Assembly (NCBI RefSeq): GCF_000224145.3
Contig: NC_020177.2
Location: 4,138,965 to 4,202,964, forward strand
Reading direction: 5' to 3'
Length of the DNA: 64,000 bases
Source of the DNA: Ciona intestinalis
Taxonomy: Eukaryota > Chordata > Ascidiacea > Phlebobranchia > Cionidae
Under the pieces are notes generated by a model. It saw only the letters and a program-made list of their open reading frames with translations. It was not told where the DNA came from and ran no database searches. Position 1 is the stretch's first letter. The number at the start of each line of letters is the position of its first letter. The translations under genes were made by a program, and so were the position numbers. This document shows positions 24,701 through 34,164 of this stretch, piece after piece.

Positions 24701-25542
24701 TCTCAATTTCTTGCCTCCACTTTTGTAGGATTTACCTTTTATTTCTGGATGTATCTTACAAACTTCAGGGTTGAAGGTTTCAAACAAACACAACTCATGC
24801 AGTCTAAAAAACATTAAGTGTAAAAAGATGTATCTTATAGTTAGGGGTATAATATTCTTTAAATATTAAAAATATAAATAACTTGCTTTATCCTTAAGTG
24901 GCCGAAAAAATGACATGCGTTTTAACACAGATGTTCTTTTTCATACACCTAACGCCAACTTACGAGTCACCACAGATATAACTTGAACACGTAACCTCTG
25001 TGTTAGAGGGTGGTGTACTAACCATTGTGCTAAGGTGCCGGAAATTAAAATATACGACCAACTACAATCCATTGATACTGATTGTATAACCAGATGGTTC
25101 TGTGTTATTTGAATTATCAAATTTTTCTCACCCTTTACTACCCAACGTTGACTTTAAACTTTTCTTCTCATAGTTACGTTTGTCTTTTGCGTTGCCATTT
25201 ATTTGATTATTGAATGGTGCAGTTGATTTCCTTTGGAAAATCATAATACAATATTTGGTCTTAAAATTCCAATAGATATTAGGTTTTACCTAAAACTAAG
25301 GAGGTAGTGACAAATTTTTGGGTACGTTACAGTCACAGATTGGGCTGGTGGGAAGTGTTAGAGGTTGGTAGTTATGTTAGTGGTTTTATGGGGTAGTGGT
25401 TAGGGGTTCGACTGTTAGAGGGTAGCCTATATATGGTTTAGTTGTTAATAGTTACGTTTAGCGGTCAGATAAAGAAGGGATTCTTGTAGCACCAAACTAT
25501 AAGTTACCTTGTGTTATGGAGATACTTGTGACGCTGTTTCAT
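18747..25542 (-). CDS. XIAP: Inhibitor of apoptosis protein: three BIR domains, UBA, RING (XIAP-like)
   Basis: This is a ubiquitin ligase expected to bind caspases or IAP-binding-motif proteins and curb apoptosis or immune signalling. Sixteen exons, all phase-consistent, run from ATG 25542 (MKQRHKYLHNTR, upstream in-frame stop) to TAA 18747-18749. BIR-A (24320-23822: LLSFKERSDL, SVIRCYSCGF) has altered zinc spacing, C-x2-C-x18-H-x3-C. BIR-B (23005-22555: CFSCMGVLKNW, IHRDSFPSC) and BIR-C (20842-20307: VRCWYCDVTI, EEHAKQFPSCHYLL, GPDFV) keep the canonical C-x2-C-x16-H-x6-C. Then a UBA (19534-19345: IAANAAEMGFEPKNIRRVM) and a C-terminal C3HC4 RING (KRCKVCLDRDAEMVFVPCGH ... CPVCR). There is no CARD, so the order matches XIAP rather than cIAP. 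Long disordered linkers, especially the 330 residues between BIR-B and BIR-C, make it about 1,000 aa, twice human XIAP. Orthology inside the IAP family is uncertain. Confidence 0.93.
19105..19343. repeat. Degenerate ~70-bp tandem repeat filling an IAP intron
   Basis: Three and a half diverged units each end in TATAACT and start CGACAGTGAGCAT or a variant, with GGTGTAT and TGTATG in the middle. They fill nearly the whole intron between the UBA exon and the RING exon. A similar stub (GGTCAGCATGAGGTATATAA) lies in another intron near 21952. Confidence 0.7.
20120..20220 (+). repeat. Dispersed repeat family B, copy 1
   Basis: A ~100-bp repeat with consensus parts GTAACTTRTTNACC, GYGGGGC, GTGTTYTGTTTCATACACC and GCTTACA. 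It is the most diverged of three copies in the window (others at 26686-26780 and 51366-51475). Size and lack of ORF suggest a SINE or MITE fragment. It lies inside an IAP intron. Confidence 0.6.
24900..25052 (-). repeat. tRNA-derived SINE
   Basis: On the minus strand the element begins CCGGCACCTTAGCACAATGG, which contains an A-box match, followed about 35 bp later by a B-box match (GTGTTCAAGTTAT) and a non-tRNA body ending near GTCATTTTTTCGGCC. The spacing fits a tRNA-headed SINE. It sits in an early intron of the IAP gene. No target-site duplication was identified with confidence. Confidence 0.6.
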
Positions 25543-26406
25543 GTTTCTGTTTCGTAATTAGTTTTAATTGGTTTCAGCTATTTTACATAATATAATTAAA
25601 CCAACCAGGCAATATATACGAAACTATACAGAAGTTACAATAAAACTGTACAAACACACAAGTTTCTGAAACAACAAACCATTAAAAAACGCATTTTTAA
25701 ATAAGAAAAATGATCAAAAACTTATTTCCGCTTGTCTCGAAATAAGCAAACAATTGACTTTTGGTACTAATAACCCGGGGAATCCCCATGAGGTAAGATA
25801 TTTTTTAGTGCTGCCAGGCGCCAGCTAGAACGGTATAACTGCCAACTGGCACTGTGAATCATTACGAGCTGTAGTTGGGGGAACACTGGAGGTAACTTCA
25901 CCCGAAAACTCTTTACAGAGGTTGCAATAAAAGACTGTAAGGGGAATTTACATGATGCACAACGTTTTCACTGTTTAACAGACTTATAATATAATTTTTA
26001 GTACTCTTAAAACATCATACCTGAATTTGTAATGTCGAAGCTGGCATAACTTAAACTTTTGTTTGGTCAAGTACCGTAGAACCATGTATGTTGTAATGTG
26101 ACATACACAGAAGTAAATATATATTATAGTAAAACCACAGCTATTTGCATAAACGTCTAACGTACATTGGGTAATAAAGTTTATTCAGATAGAAATGGCA
26201 GTGTAAAATAGTGGTATAATACAGACTTTTATAACCTACACAAAAATAACCTAGATTTGACAACAAAATGTTGTTTGAAATGGACTGCGCAATAAAACTG
26301 TATGCCTTGTTTCAACTTGACCACTAGCCTAAAAAAGTCTCCTTCGCCCAGTTGCTGGTTGTAGCACCACTGCATGCAGTGTGACATCACACATTCTATA
26401 GTGATG
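25543..26406. other. Intergenic IAP - NUP43
   Basis: AT-rich upstream region of the IAP gene and 3' flank of NUP43. No exon, RNA gene or repeat recognised. Confidence 0.4.
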
Positions 26407-28474
26407 TCATACAGCATCTTCTATGACATAAATAGCTTCAGCATCATTGCAACAAACAAGTGATGAACCACTGACATCCAGGGAGTTGATTGACAGTCCA
26501 CACTTTGAAACAACTTCTGACACCTCAGGAGCCGAACCCCCACCATCACGGGCCATGACCTTGAGGTCAAAGGTCGAATCGAGTCTCCTGGCACTTCCAT
26601 CTTGGGAACAAGTGAAGAGGTGGGAGGGAGAGGTCTTGTGAAAACGAACTTCCCAAACTATTAAATATTTTGTTAATTGATAAAAATGAATGAATGTAAC
26701 CTATTCATCTTTGCGTGGCGGGGCACTTGGCCATAATAATATTGGGGTGTTCTGTTTTATACACCTCGTTTGCGCTTACAGGTGGAGAATGAATGCAAAA
26801 TATTTCTTCCACACCTAAATCAAAATCTCCAAGAACTCACTGCTCTATTGTGTTCATAGGGTTTTAATAAATAATAGCTTACCATCTTCATCATGGACTT
26901 GTAGTTTATTGACAGGTGCACATTCCTTTCTAATATCAAACAAAGTAACACAACCATCTGCACCACCTGTTGCTAACACATGACTCTGGAATTCAAAGAA
27001 AAGAAAATAGAATAACGGGATTTGTAAAATTCCATGTAGGCATCTCATTTTAACTTTTTATTTGTCCAAAAAACTTAAATCTAGAGAATAGTAGTGGCAC
27101 AGCCAGGTTTTTTTGGTCATATCCCTTTTGGCAACCCTATTTGTGAAAAATTCGGCTAAAATTCTTACCTGAGTTGCGTGATGGTCCACACTCCTTAGCG
27201 CCACCAGTTGATCGCTGGACACCATGATCCTGGTAGGTGAGTCACTAGGTGACCTCGTATCCCACATACGAAGCTGACCCACAGTATTTGTTGTAACGAT
27301 CTCGCTCGATGTAAGGTAACGGACACTCGTGATTGGGCAGCTGTCCCCATGCTCTGTGATGTCATAATGTAAAATAGAAGAAATATATTATTGTATAATG
27401 TAACTCTATGGTAACTGGTAATATTAGAGTTAAAGACAATGGTTGTTAATTCTATCACCCATCCCATATTTTCTGACTGTCCAATGTCGCCCGATAGTTA
27501 GTGTTACACTTTGACCTTTTTACAATACCCTAGCTACTAACCAATCACACGCAGTGGTCGTTTGCTCTCGATCCTCATCAAGTTGATGTTGCCATCCTCA
27601 CCAACAGATACGATTCCTGGTAAAGATGTTGCAACATCCGTACATCCTCCTCTTCCATGAAGTCTATTCCACTCATGCTGGAGGACCAACGACTGCAAGA
27701 CGAAAAGGAAAATTAGAGAAGTTTATTTTCCTGAATAATAGAAATTAAAAAAAATGGTGACAACTTAATTAACAAAAATTTGGCATGCATTATGAAATAG
27801 ACTTATGTGTTAAAAATAAGATATTTTTAGGACAAGCACTGATAAGGCAGTGTTTTTATATTTGTACCTCACCTCTGATGAATTAAACAGAAGAATATCT
27901 CCACAACTTGTACCGGCAACTATTAAGCTGGAGTCAGCATAGTCAAGTCCACTCACGTCCCCTGCAAGTGAAGAAAATGTGATATATCTATTTAGAACTT
28001 TACTATAAAATATTTTACCCCAAATTGGCATTGCATAAGAAATTTGCATACAATAAGATATTTATGATGAGATATTTGAATAAGGAAATAAATTACCCTT
28101 GACTGCGTATGATGAGAATTTACGAGGTTGTCCATTATCAATATCTTCCATCTCGGGATTGTTTTTAAGTTTGTTGGTTTGTGTGATTTCCCATAGTGAG
28201 ACAGAGTTTTTCTACAAATGTAAAAATCTTTAATCAAAGATTAAATGCAACAAAGTTAGATTGGTGGTAACTTGTAAGTGGTCACGAGTATAAAACAGAC
28301 CACCCCTGTTACAACAACTGACATGGCCATGGCAAACAAGAATAAAAAGGTTACATTTACCGTATCTTCATAACTTCCAGCAGCGAATACACTCGACTTC
28401 TGAAGCGAAGTTGAATTCGGTTTCCACCGAACTCGGGACATTTTCTGTGACACGAAAATTAAACTTTCGCTCAT
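26407..28474 (-). CDS. NUP43: Nucleoporin Nup43, WD-repeat protein
   Basis: NUP43 is a beta-propeller subunit of the Nup107-160 (Y) complex of the nuclear pore and of kinetochores. Eight exons give about 340 residues (human 380). Exon 1 (28474-28365) has IFVSQKMSRVRWKP, close to the vertebrate N-terminus. Next come NSVSLWEITQ, GLDYADSSLIVAGTSCGDIL, VSVGEDGNINLMRIESKRPL, TTNTVGQLRMWDTRSPSDSP, LATGGADGCVTLFDIRKE, a 35-nt exon (26814-26780) reading VEEIFCIHSPP, and the last exon SPSHLFTCSQDG ... INSLDVSGSSLVCCNDAEAI. That C-terminus is diagnostic. The stop is at 26407-26409. An acceptor (TGATTGCAG) lies 15 nt before the ATG. The 35-nt exon's donor overlaps a dispersed repeat. The upstream sulfotransferase stop is only 141 nt away, on the same strand. 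Confidence 0.95.
26686..26780 (+). repeat. Dispersed repeat family B, copy 2, abutting a NUP43 exon
   Basis: This shares with the copy at 51366-51475 the blocks TGAATGAATGTAAC, GCGTGGCGGGGC, GGTGTTCTGTTTYATACACC and GCGCTTACA. Its end overlaps the 5' splice site of the 35-nt NUP43 exon: on the minus strand the donor GTAAGCG is the complement of the repeat's CGCTTAC. It therefore lies in a NUP43 intron and may supply part of the donor. Confidence 0.7.
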
Positions 28475-28615
28475 TTTTAACTGAAGCTGCAATCACAGTA
28501 ACATGGCAGGTAAGATAAAACAACAGTTTTACAAATACAGAAGGAAGCAATATATATAGTATTTACTACAGAATATATAACACTGGTCACCGATACAAAA
28601 AAACACAAACAATAT

Positions 28616-29617
28616 TTAAAGTGAATACTTTTGAAACCCGAACAGCTTATAATCTAAGTTATATCGGTCTTCGATTTTCTTTATTATTTTTGGATCAGTA
28701 TGCTCCAGATGCTCTGAGACACGATTTATATTATTTCTATGCGTTACTCCAACGCTTGGAAACCACACATCAATGGGCGCATGGATCAATTTTAAAAGAA
28801 ATCGAGAATCATCTATTACAGTGTCGAGATGCATTATGACATCATAATGCAACCTACATGGGTGACAAAGGTTAACGTAAGGTTCCCAATGTGGGTTCTC
28901 ATCATTGCTTTGCAGCAAGTAGCTCAAAAACTGCTCAAAGGTTGGATATTTTTCAGAGGAATTGCTACGTGGGTACATGGTCATAATTTTCTTTCCCAAC
29001 ACCTCCATTTCTGGTATTGAGTTAAATTTACTAGGAAAGAACTTATCTTCGTATGCCGACACCAGTCTTTCCATCGGGTGCCGAACTACCAAAAAAGTTG
29101 TGAAGTTTTTAGTTCTCTCCTCTAAAGTTGACTCAGGATTATATCTAAGTTTATAAGGAGTGACCAACCCATGGACACTTGCCACCTTATTTAAGTCATT
29201 CAATTCCTTCATGTTTTTAACATATTTGTTCAAAAGCAGCATAACTTTCTTGGAGTTGGTACTTGCCACCTTAGCAACATCACAGTACATTAGATTATAC
29301 TTGGTTGAGGATATTAATTTTGGGTTTAAGTCTTGAAATGTCTGCGAACACAGCAAATATTCTGCACAATTTTCAACCAAAGTTTGATGCCTGGATGACA
29401 TTATGTTGGCTCTATTTCTCATGAAATGAGATTCCCATGTTCTGTTTTCAAGAATATTCGAGTGTAGCATCTCGTCACAGATCTGATGTTGATCTGAATG
29501 TCTGCTCATCATCATGCTCCTCATCTTACTCCACACACTCGCAAAGTACATCATTATCAGCATCACAGCACTTAGAGAAAACAGCCATTTCTTCCTATGG
29601 TTTACAAATGCAGACAT
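28616..29617 (-). CDS. Carbohydrate sulfotransferase, CHST8-14 (HNK-1ST) family
   Basis: This is a Golgi type II membrane enzyme that transfers sulfate from PAPS to a glycan; within this family the acceptor may be chondroitin, dermatan, GalNAc or glucuronate. From Met 29617 it has 333 residues: a short cytoplasmic tail (MSAFVNHRKK), one signal anchor (WLFSLSAVMLIMMYFASVW), and a lumenal catalytic domain. The 5'-phosphosulfate-binding segment is AKVASTNSKKVMLLLN and the 3'-phosphate-binding segment TTFLVVRHPMERLVSAYEDK, both clear family signatures. The end, DYKLFGF, is typical. An acceptor (TTCTTACATAG) lies 20 nt upstream of 29617, so the 27 extra in-frame codons before it are probably intron. 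The coding region is one exon. SMG8 ends 316 nt upstream and NUP43 starts 141 nt downstream. The acceptor specificity cannot be read from sequence. Confidence 0.93.
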   Translation of the reverse strand: MSAFVNHRKKWLFSLSAVMLIMMYFASVWSKMRSMMMSRHSDQHQICDEMLHSNILENRTWESHFMRNRANIMSSRHQTLVENCAEYLLCSQTFQDLNPKLISSTKYNLMYCDVAKVASTNSKKVMLLLNKYVKNMKELNDLNKVASVHGLVTPYKLRYNPESTLEERTKNFTTFLVVRHPMERLVSAYEDKFFPSKFNSIPEMEVLGKKIMTMYPRSNSSEKYPTFEQFLSYLLQSNDENPHWEPYVNLCHPCRLHYDVIMHLDTVIDDSRFLLKLIHAPIDVWFPSVGVTHRNNINRVSEHLEHTDPKIIKKIEDRYNLDYKLFGFQKYSL

Positions 29618-29933
29618 GTTTCCATTTATCCTAACCCTATGTAAGAAGAAATCACAAATTAGGAACAGGGGGCAGGAAATAATGCAATGCAGAAGCACTC
29701 TTATGTAAAAAAGCGTTATTTTTTCTCATTTAGAAACAAAACTGTTTAACAACATACATATACCATATACGAAAACAAATTTGTGTGATAATAAACTATT
29801 TAGGTTTATATAGCCATGACGGGTTACAGGAAATTGAATAATTATACCGTTCTCAGTATTGAATCTGATATTAAGTCAGTGATAAAGTTACAATCTAAAA
29901 AAATACATTAATAGTGTAAGGCTAAAAGTTTGA

Positions 29934-32777
29934 TCATTTATCAACTTCTGCACTGAGCATTTTTAAAACCCTCCATGCTTGCAGTTGAGAAGAATCCTTG
30001 GGCTGAATATGTGGCCCAGATTCACTGACATATACATAGGGGAGGCGTAAGACCCACATGGAATTAGGGCGCAAAGAGATTTCTGGGTCACTCGGGTAAA
30101 AAGTGGGGGCAGGGCTGGGTCCTGGAACAACTTGCGGCTTCATGTTGATTCGAACTGATGACTCAGGAGGTGTAATAACAATAACTCTCATTAATTGTCC
30201 CGTCAGCATCTTACCAGACCTACCAGATACAGGGCTCAGAGTAAAGAGCGGCATGTTTAAATCAAGAAGTGGTTGTATTGGATCACGAACTACCCCACTA
30301 CTTGTAACTTTGACCGACTTATCGGGACCAGAACAAATAAACCGCTGGCCCCGTGGAGTCTCGTACTCATACCCTACATAAGCCTTGGTGGTAGTTTCTC
30401 GCAAAGTTAGTTTAGTTTCTTTGATCGGAAGTTTTCTTGCTTCTCCTGGCACTGGCCAGTGTGTGGTTCCTGGTTCTTCTGTCATAATGCTGATTTCCCA
30501 CGGCACAAGATAATTTGTTCCTGGCAGAAAACCTGGAAACTCAAGGCCCCGGTTTGGAGTGTATAAGTTGGATGAACCAAGGCGAACTAAACTCCATGAA
30601 GAGAAAAGTGGAAGAACACCCTCTAATGCGAGTTGTGAATGAATCATGCCTTCAGTGAACAACTGTGGTTCAGACGACTCATCCTGGTACTCCACCTCTG
30701 CCATTGCATCGGAGTTCAAACTAAACTCATAGTTGGCAGACACAGTTCTTTGCCTCGACTCTGAATCTGTATTTTCCGTTGCTTCCTCAACTTCTTCTGC
30801 TTCACTTTCTTGAGTATAGCTCTGTACTCCTGACTCACTCTCACATCCAGAAGTGGAAGTCTTAGGTTTTGAAGCGCTCTCATCGACTTCTTTTCCTGAA
30901 ATCGTCATTTGTTCAACAAACTTGTTAGGTTTTGAAGCGCTCTCATCGACTTCTTTTCCTGAAATTGTCATTTGTTCAACAAACTTGTGCAGTTCATCCG
31001 ATACAAGACCTTTATCTTGTTTCTCGGAACAATGGATCGGGAATTTGTAAATGTCACTGTCGGGGAGTACGTGTGCTCGAGCGTCAAGTCTAGCATAGAA
31101 ACCACAGTTTGCTTCTTTTAATGTGAAAGGATCCTCTCTTGATCCTTGTATGCGCCCACAGCTACTTGCAGCGAGAGATCGTGAACGGGAAGAATGGAAC
31201 ATCTTTGGAGGATTTGCATCCGGCTGAGGTTTAAGATCGTCAGGAAGATCATGAAAGCGGTGAACACAGTGTCTTCCAGTGAGAGACCGGACTTCACAAA
31301 GACGACGACCATCATTCCAAAACGCCTCACACTCAGCTTGTACGCAAACTTCATATTTATCTTTTGCTGGTCCTCTCGCATGTAATGCATATGTGGCAAG
31401 TGCTTGCGCCAGTTGGTTGCGATGCACTTTACTTGTGTAATGAAGTGGAAGGTTGGCTTGGTAAGCTGCACTTGCATGGGACACCACTTTACCACAGCGT
31501 GCCTCACTGAATCTCATCTCAGGGTCCAGATGAACTTGCAGTTGTTGCTTAATCTCTGATGTTTTCACTTGCACTTCTTCATCCTTTTCGATCTTTAATG
31601 TTGAAAAAAAGAGTTTAAAAAGTTCGTTTGCAACTTTCATCCAATTTTTCAGCACCGGCAACTCAAAGTGAGTCGGTAAAGGATTTCTTCCAACACTGTC
31701 CTTGAATCCTTTCTTATCAAACACAAGTTCTGTATGTTGTGAGAGAAACTCCCAAAGAGGATTCTCTTTTTCCTCTTCATCCTCTTCCTCCCACTGAGTA
31801 GGAGGATTAGTGAGAAGACGATAAGCTCTAGATTTTGCTGTTGGATCTCTATGTGTCTCACAAGACTTCCTTAGGAGTTGGAGCATGCTGTTTATTGGAT
31901 CTTCATTTCTTTTAACTTGGGAATATTGTTTTGTCATAATGTGAACAAAGGCTTGATTCGGTGGAACTGTGAACAAACAATTGATGGCATTGTTAGTTAA
32001 AACACGGCTGTTGCGAAGGATTTTGTAAATTTGATCCTCCAAAGTGTGCTGGAGTCTTTTTAATGGAGGCTTCTTCTTCTTTGTAGCATCACCTGCAGCT
32101 TCAGGGTTTCTCTTATTGCTGAGGTGACTTTTTTGCACAACAAACAGAAGTCGAGGTGGACAAGGGCGACCGTTCACCCACCAATCTCTACCTACCGTGC
32201 ATTCTTTCAGCACATCTTTAACAAGAGGAAGAAGTTTTCCCCTAAAAGTGCTGATGTGGTGAAAGAGTGAATCGTAGCTGATATCGAACATAGAAACAGG
32301 ATGCACAAGAATAAGAATGTGGCACACTGAGAAGAGGAAGACGAGAGAAAAGACGATCTCAGATTCCTGACCCTTCCAAAAGTGATGAGAGTCACTGTGG
32401 TTTGTGAGTTTTGACCCCATCTCAACGCAAGCACACGCAAGAGCTGCTGCATCCAGGGTGGTTGACAGATGCAGGAAAACAATCTTCCTTTTTCGATCGT
32501 AGTATCCCTCGATTTTCGGCATAAACTTTTCCAAGCGAGGATCCCGATCCATCTCACTGGGATTTACCGAATAATCGGGGTAATGCGTTGGAAAAACTGA
32601 AGTTTCTGTAAGTTTATTCAAAACCATCCCTTTGGATACATGGCCCCATGCACTCTTGCCGAACACACCAATCACACATACTTCCTGCGACGCTATCTCA
32701 GCATTCACTTCTTCAGTGAATGGTAGTGACCACAAGCCATCCATCTGCGAAGATGCATTTTCAGATTTGGAAACCAT
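29934..32777 (-). CDS. SMG8: SMG8, regulatory subunit of the SMG1 complex (NMD)
   Basis: SMG8 binds SMG9 and the PI3K-like kinase SMG1 and restrains its phosphorylation of UPF1 in nonsense-mediated decay. This intronless ORF gives 947 residues (human 991). Diagnostic stretches in order: EVCVIGVFGKSAWG near the N-terminus, LFSVCHILILVHPVSMFDIS, NGRPCPPRLLFVVQ, LEDQIYKILRNSRVLTN, INCLFTVPPNQAFVHI, GRNPLPTHFELPVLKNW, LAQALATYALHARGPAKDKY, a Cys/His-rich region (RSLTGRHCVHRFHDLP, AASSCGRIQGSREDPF), FSSWSLVRLGSSN, GFLPGTNYLVPWEI, RFICSGPDKSVKV and VLRLPYVYVSESGPHIQPK. The G-like N-terminal fold and the C-terminal domain are both present. The acidic linker contains a perfect-frame 21-residue duplication. 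The ATG lies 8 nt after an acceptor (TTCTTGCAG), and MRPL17 stops 188 nt upstream. Confidence 0.97.
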   Translation of the reverse strand: MVSKSENASSQMDGLWSLPFTEEVNAEIASQEVCVIGVFGKSAWGHVSKGMVLNKLTETSVFPTHYPDYSVNPSEMDRDPRLEKFMPKIEGYYDRKRKIVFLHLSTTLDAAALACACVEMGSKLTNHSDSHHFWKGQESEIVFSLVFLFSVCHILILVHPVSMFDISYDSLFHHISTFRGKLLPLVKDVLKECTVGRDWWVNGRPCPPRLLFVVQKSHLSNKRNPEAAGDATKKKKPPLKRLQHTLEDQIYKILRNSRVLTNNAINCLFTVPPNQAFVHIMTKQYSQVKRNEDPINSMLQLLRKSCETHRDPTAKSRAYRLLTNPPTQWEEEDEEEKENPLWEFLSQHTELVFDKKGFKDSVGRNPLPTHFELPVLKNWMKVANELFKLFFSTLKIEKDEEVQVKTSEIKQQLQVHLDPEMRFSEARCGKVVSHASAAYQANLPLHYTSKVHRNQLAQALATYALHARGPAKDKYEVCVQAECEAFWNDGRRLCEVRSLTGRHCVHRFHDLPDDLKPQPDANPPKMFHSSRSRSLAASSCGRIQGSREDPFTLKEANCGFYARLDARAHVLPDSDIYKFPIHCSEKQDKGLVSDELHKFVEQMTISGKEVDESASKPNKFVEQMTISGKEVDESASKPKTSTSGCESESGVQSYTQESEAEEVEEATENTDSESRQRTVSANYEFSLNSDAMAEVEYQDESSEPQLFTEGMIHSQLALEGVLPLFSSWSLVRLGSSNLYTPNRGLEFPGFLPGTNYLVPWEISIMTEEPGTTHWPVPGEARKLPIKETKLTLRETTTKAYVGYEYETPRGQRFICSGPDKSVKVTSSGVVRDPIQPLLDLNMPLFTLSPVSGRSGKMLTGQLMRVIVITPPESSVRINMKPQVVPGPSPAPTFYPSDPEISLRPNSMWVLRLPYVYVSESGPHIQPKDSSQLQAWRVLKMLSAEVDK
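30862..30987 (-). repeat. 63-bp tandem duplication inside SMG8
   Basis: Two adjacent 63-bp copies, almost identical (one visible difference within the shared block), encode the 21-residue unit FVEQMTISGKEVDESASKP with two joining residues, twice. The unit sits in the acidic, poorly conserved linker of SMG8 and keeps frame. Near identity suggests a young event. Confidence 0.95.
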
Positions 32778-32965
32778 CCTATCCCTGCAAGAAGAGAATT
32801 TTCATGAAACATAAAACTCTGTCATTTTTCCATATTATTTGAGCCAAATAATCACACATGAATCATGATACCCAAAGAGAAATTGAGAGAAACGTTACTT
32901 GCAAAGAACTTCAAGACACAACAAACAATATTTTGCTACATACTATAAACAGTTTATAAGTATAA

Positions 32966-33466
32966 TCAGTTTGAACTTTCGGATTGAATATTTTTTGCGG
33001 CTTTCCAGTCATTTTTTGCTGCTGTAATTAAAACATTTTGCAACGTATGTGGGTTATCTTCTTTAACAGGCAATGGTGGAAGTGGATTTCCCTTTAACTC
33101 TAGCACTGCCATCTTTTTATGGTCGTCAATGTCTTTTATGTGCCATGTAGGAAGCATGGCGATACGTGTATACTTTCCAGAATGCTCTGCAAACCTCGGC
33201 ACCAAGACACTGAACAGCTTTCTCTTATTGCTGTCATCATCTGCCCAGTATCCCACCATGTCCTTGGTATAGGCATCATTGGTGCTCTGTTTAGCAATGT
33301 CGATTAATCTATGAATGTATTTCTGTGTCTCGTGAGCTTTTGTGAAAGTTGTTTCGATTCTTTCGTTCTTTATGAGAGCGTTCACGAGAATCTTAAGAAG
33401 TTTCAACCGTCGTTGGTGACCTCCAAGTTTTCGAAATACATTTCCATGAGCAAATCCACGTGGCAT
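32966..33466 (-). CDS. MRPL17: Mitochondrial ribosomal protein L17 (bL17m)
   Basis: A structural protein of the large mitochondrial ribosomal subunit, homologous to bacterial L17. From Met 33466 it has 166 residues (human 175). The core is unmistakable: GHQRRLKLLKILVNALIKNE, RIETTFTKAHETQKYIHRLI, and VPRFAEHSGKYTRIAML with the C-terminal KKMAVLELKGNPLPPLP. The frame stays open for 60 codons upstream, but an acceptor (TTTTACCCAG) lies 14 nt before 33466 and the upstream residues do not look like a presequence. So a 5' UTR intron or trans-splice site is likely. Human L17 has a similarly short N-terminus. It is the first of four closely spaced minus-strand genes and diverges from the PPxY membrane protein gene. 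Confidence 0.95.
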   Translation of the reverse strand: MPRGFAHGNVFRKLGGHQRRLKLLKILVNALIKNERIETTFTKAHETQKYIHRLIDIAKQSTNDAYTKDMVGYWADDDSNKRKLFSVLVPRFAEHSGKYTRIAMLPTWHIKDIDDHKKMAVLELKGNPLPPLPVKEDNPHTLQNVLITAAKNDWKAAKNIQSESSN

Positions 33467-34164
33467 TATGGGGGGAAACTTCTGGGTAAAATGAGCACAA
33501 TAATGGTCACATAATAGAGTAGAATAGATAAAGTATAAGACAATGAGAGTGGATGCAAGTATATTTATAATAGCACCTAAGCTATTTATAAAGAATGCAT
33601 TTATACATACAACTACAACTAGGGTTTTTGCATAACATATGCCCATGGCCTACTAAAGATATCTTTAGTAAAGATATCTTTAGTAGGCCATGCATATGCC
33701 GTATACTAAACTCGGGGCTTGGAAAAGCCATGCAAACTTTAGAATCAACACTACTCGTACGGTAACTCGAGGGCATTTAGAACTTTCAAATGAATTTAAA
33801 CATATTGATTTACTTGCAATTATTAGTGACCTATAATCAACGTATAAGCTGTATTTAAAATAATAGTGTAATACTTACGCAAAAAAACAATTTCAGTTCC
33901 ACACGTTTCTTGCTATACCTCCGAAACTTCAAAACAAATTGACATTAAACATAGAAATCGATTGCATTTCAAGTTAAGGGAAATAACCCTTTGCTTGTTT
34001 TAGTCATGTGACAATGACGTCACTTTGTTAGAAACTTATGACCGTTTATGTTGTGACTTAACTATTGCATTTAGTTCCCCTTAGATATTTATAATAATCT
34101 CGACACAACACGCTTTGCGTTTGGTATTACGACCATTATTACACAAGGATATTACTGTATTAAG
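33467..34164. promoter_or_regulatory. Divergent promoter region MRPL17 / PPxY membrane protein
   Basis: These ~700 bp lie between two divergent starts. The left half probably contains the MRPL17 5' intron with the palindrome at 33645-33691. The right half contains TGACGTCA-like sequence (ACAATGACGTCACTTT, about 34010-34025), a CRE/ATF-type core. Confidence 0.5.
33645..33691. repeat. 47-bp near-perfect palindrome with ATGGCCTACT arms
   Basis: The arms ATGGCCTACTAAAGATATC and its complement enclose a doubled AAAGATATCTTTAGT core; only one central base pair breaks symmetry. The flanks (CATATGCC / GCATATG) extend the dyad imperfectly. It shares its arm sequence with the foldback at 54982-55025. 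It lies in the 5' region of MRPL17, perhaps in its 5' UTR intron. Confidence 0.85.
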
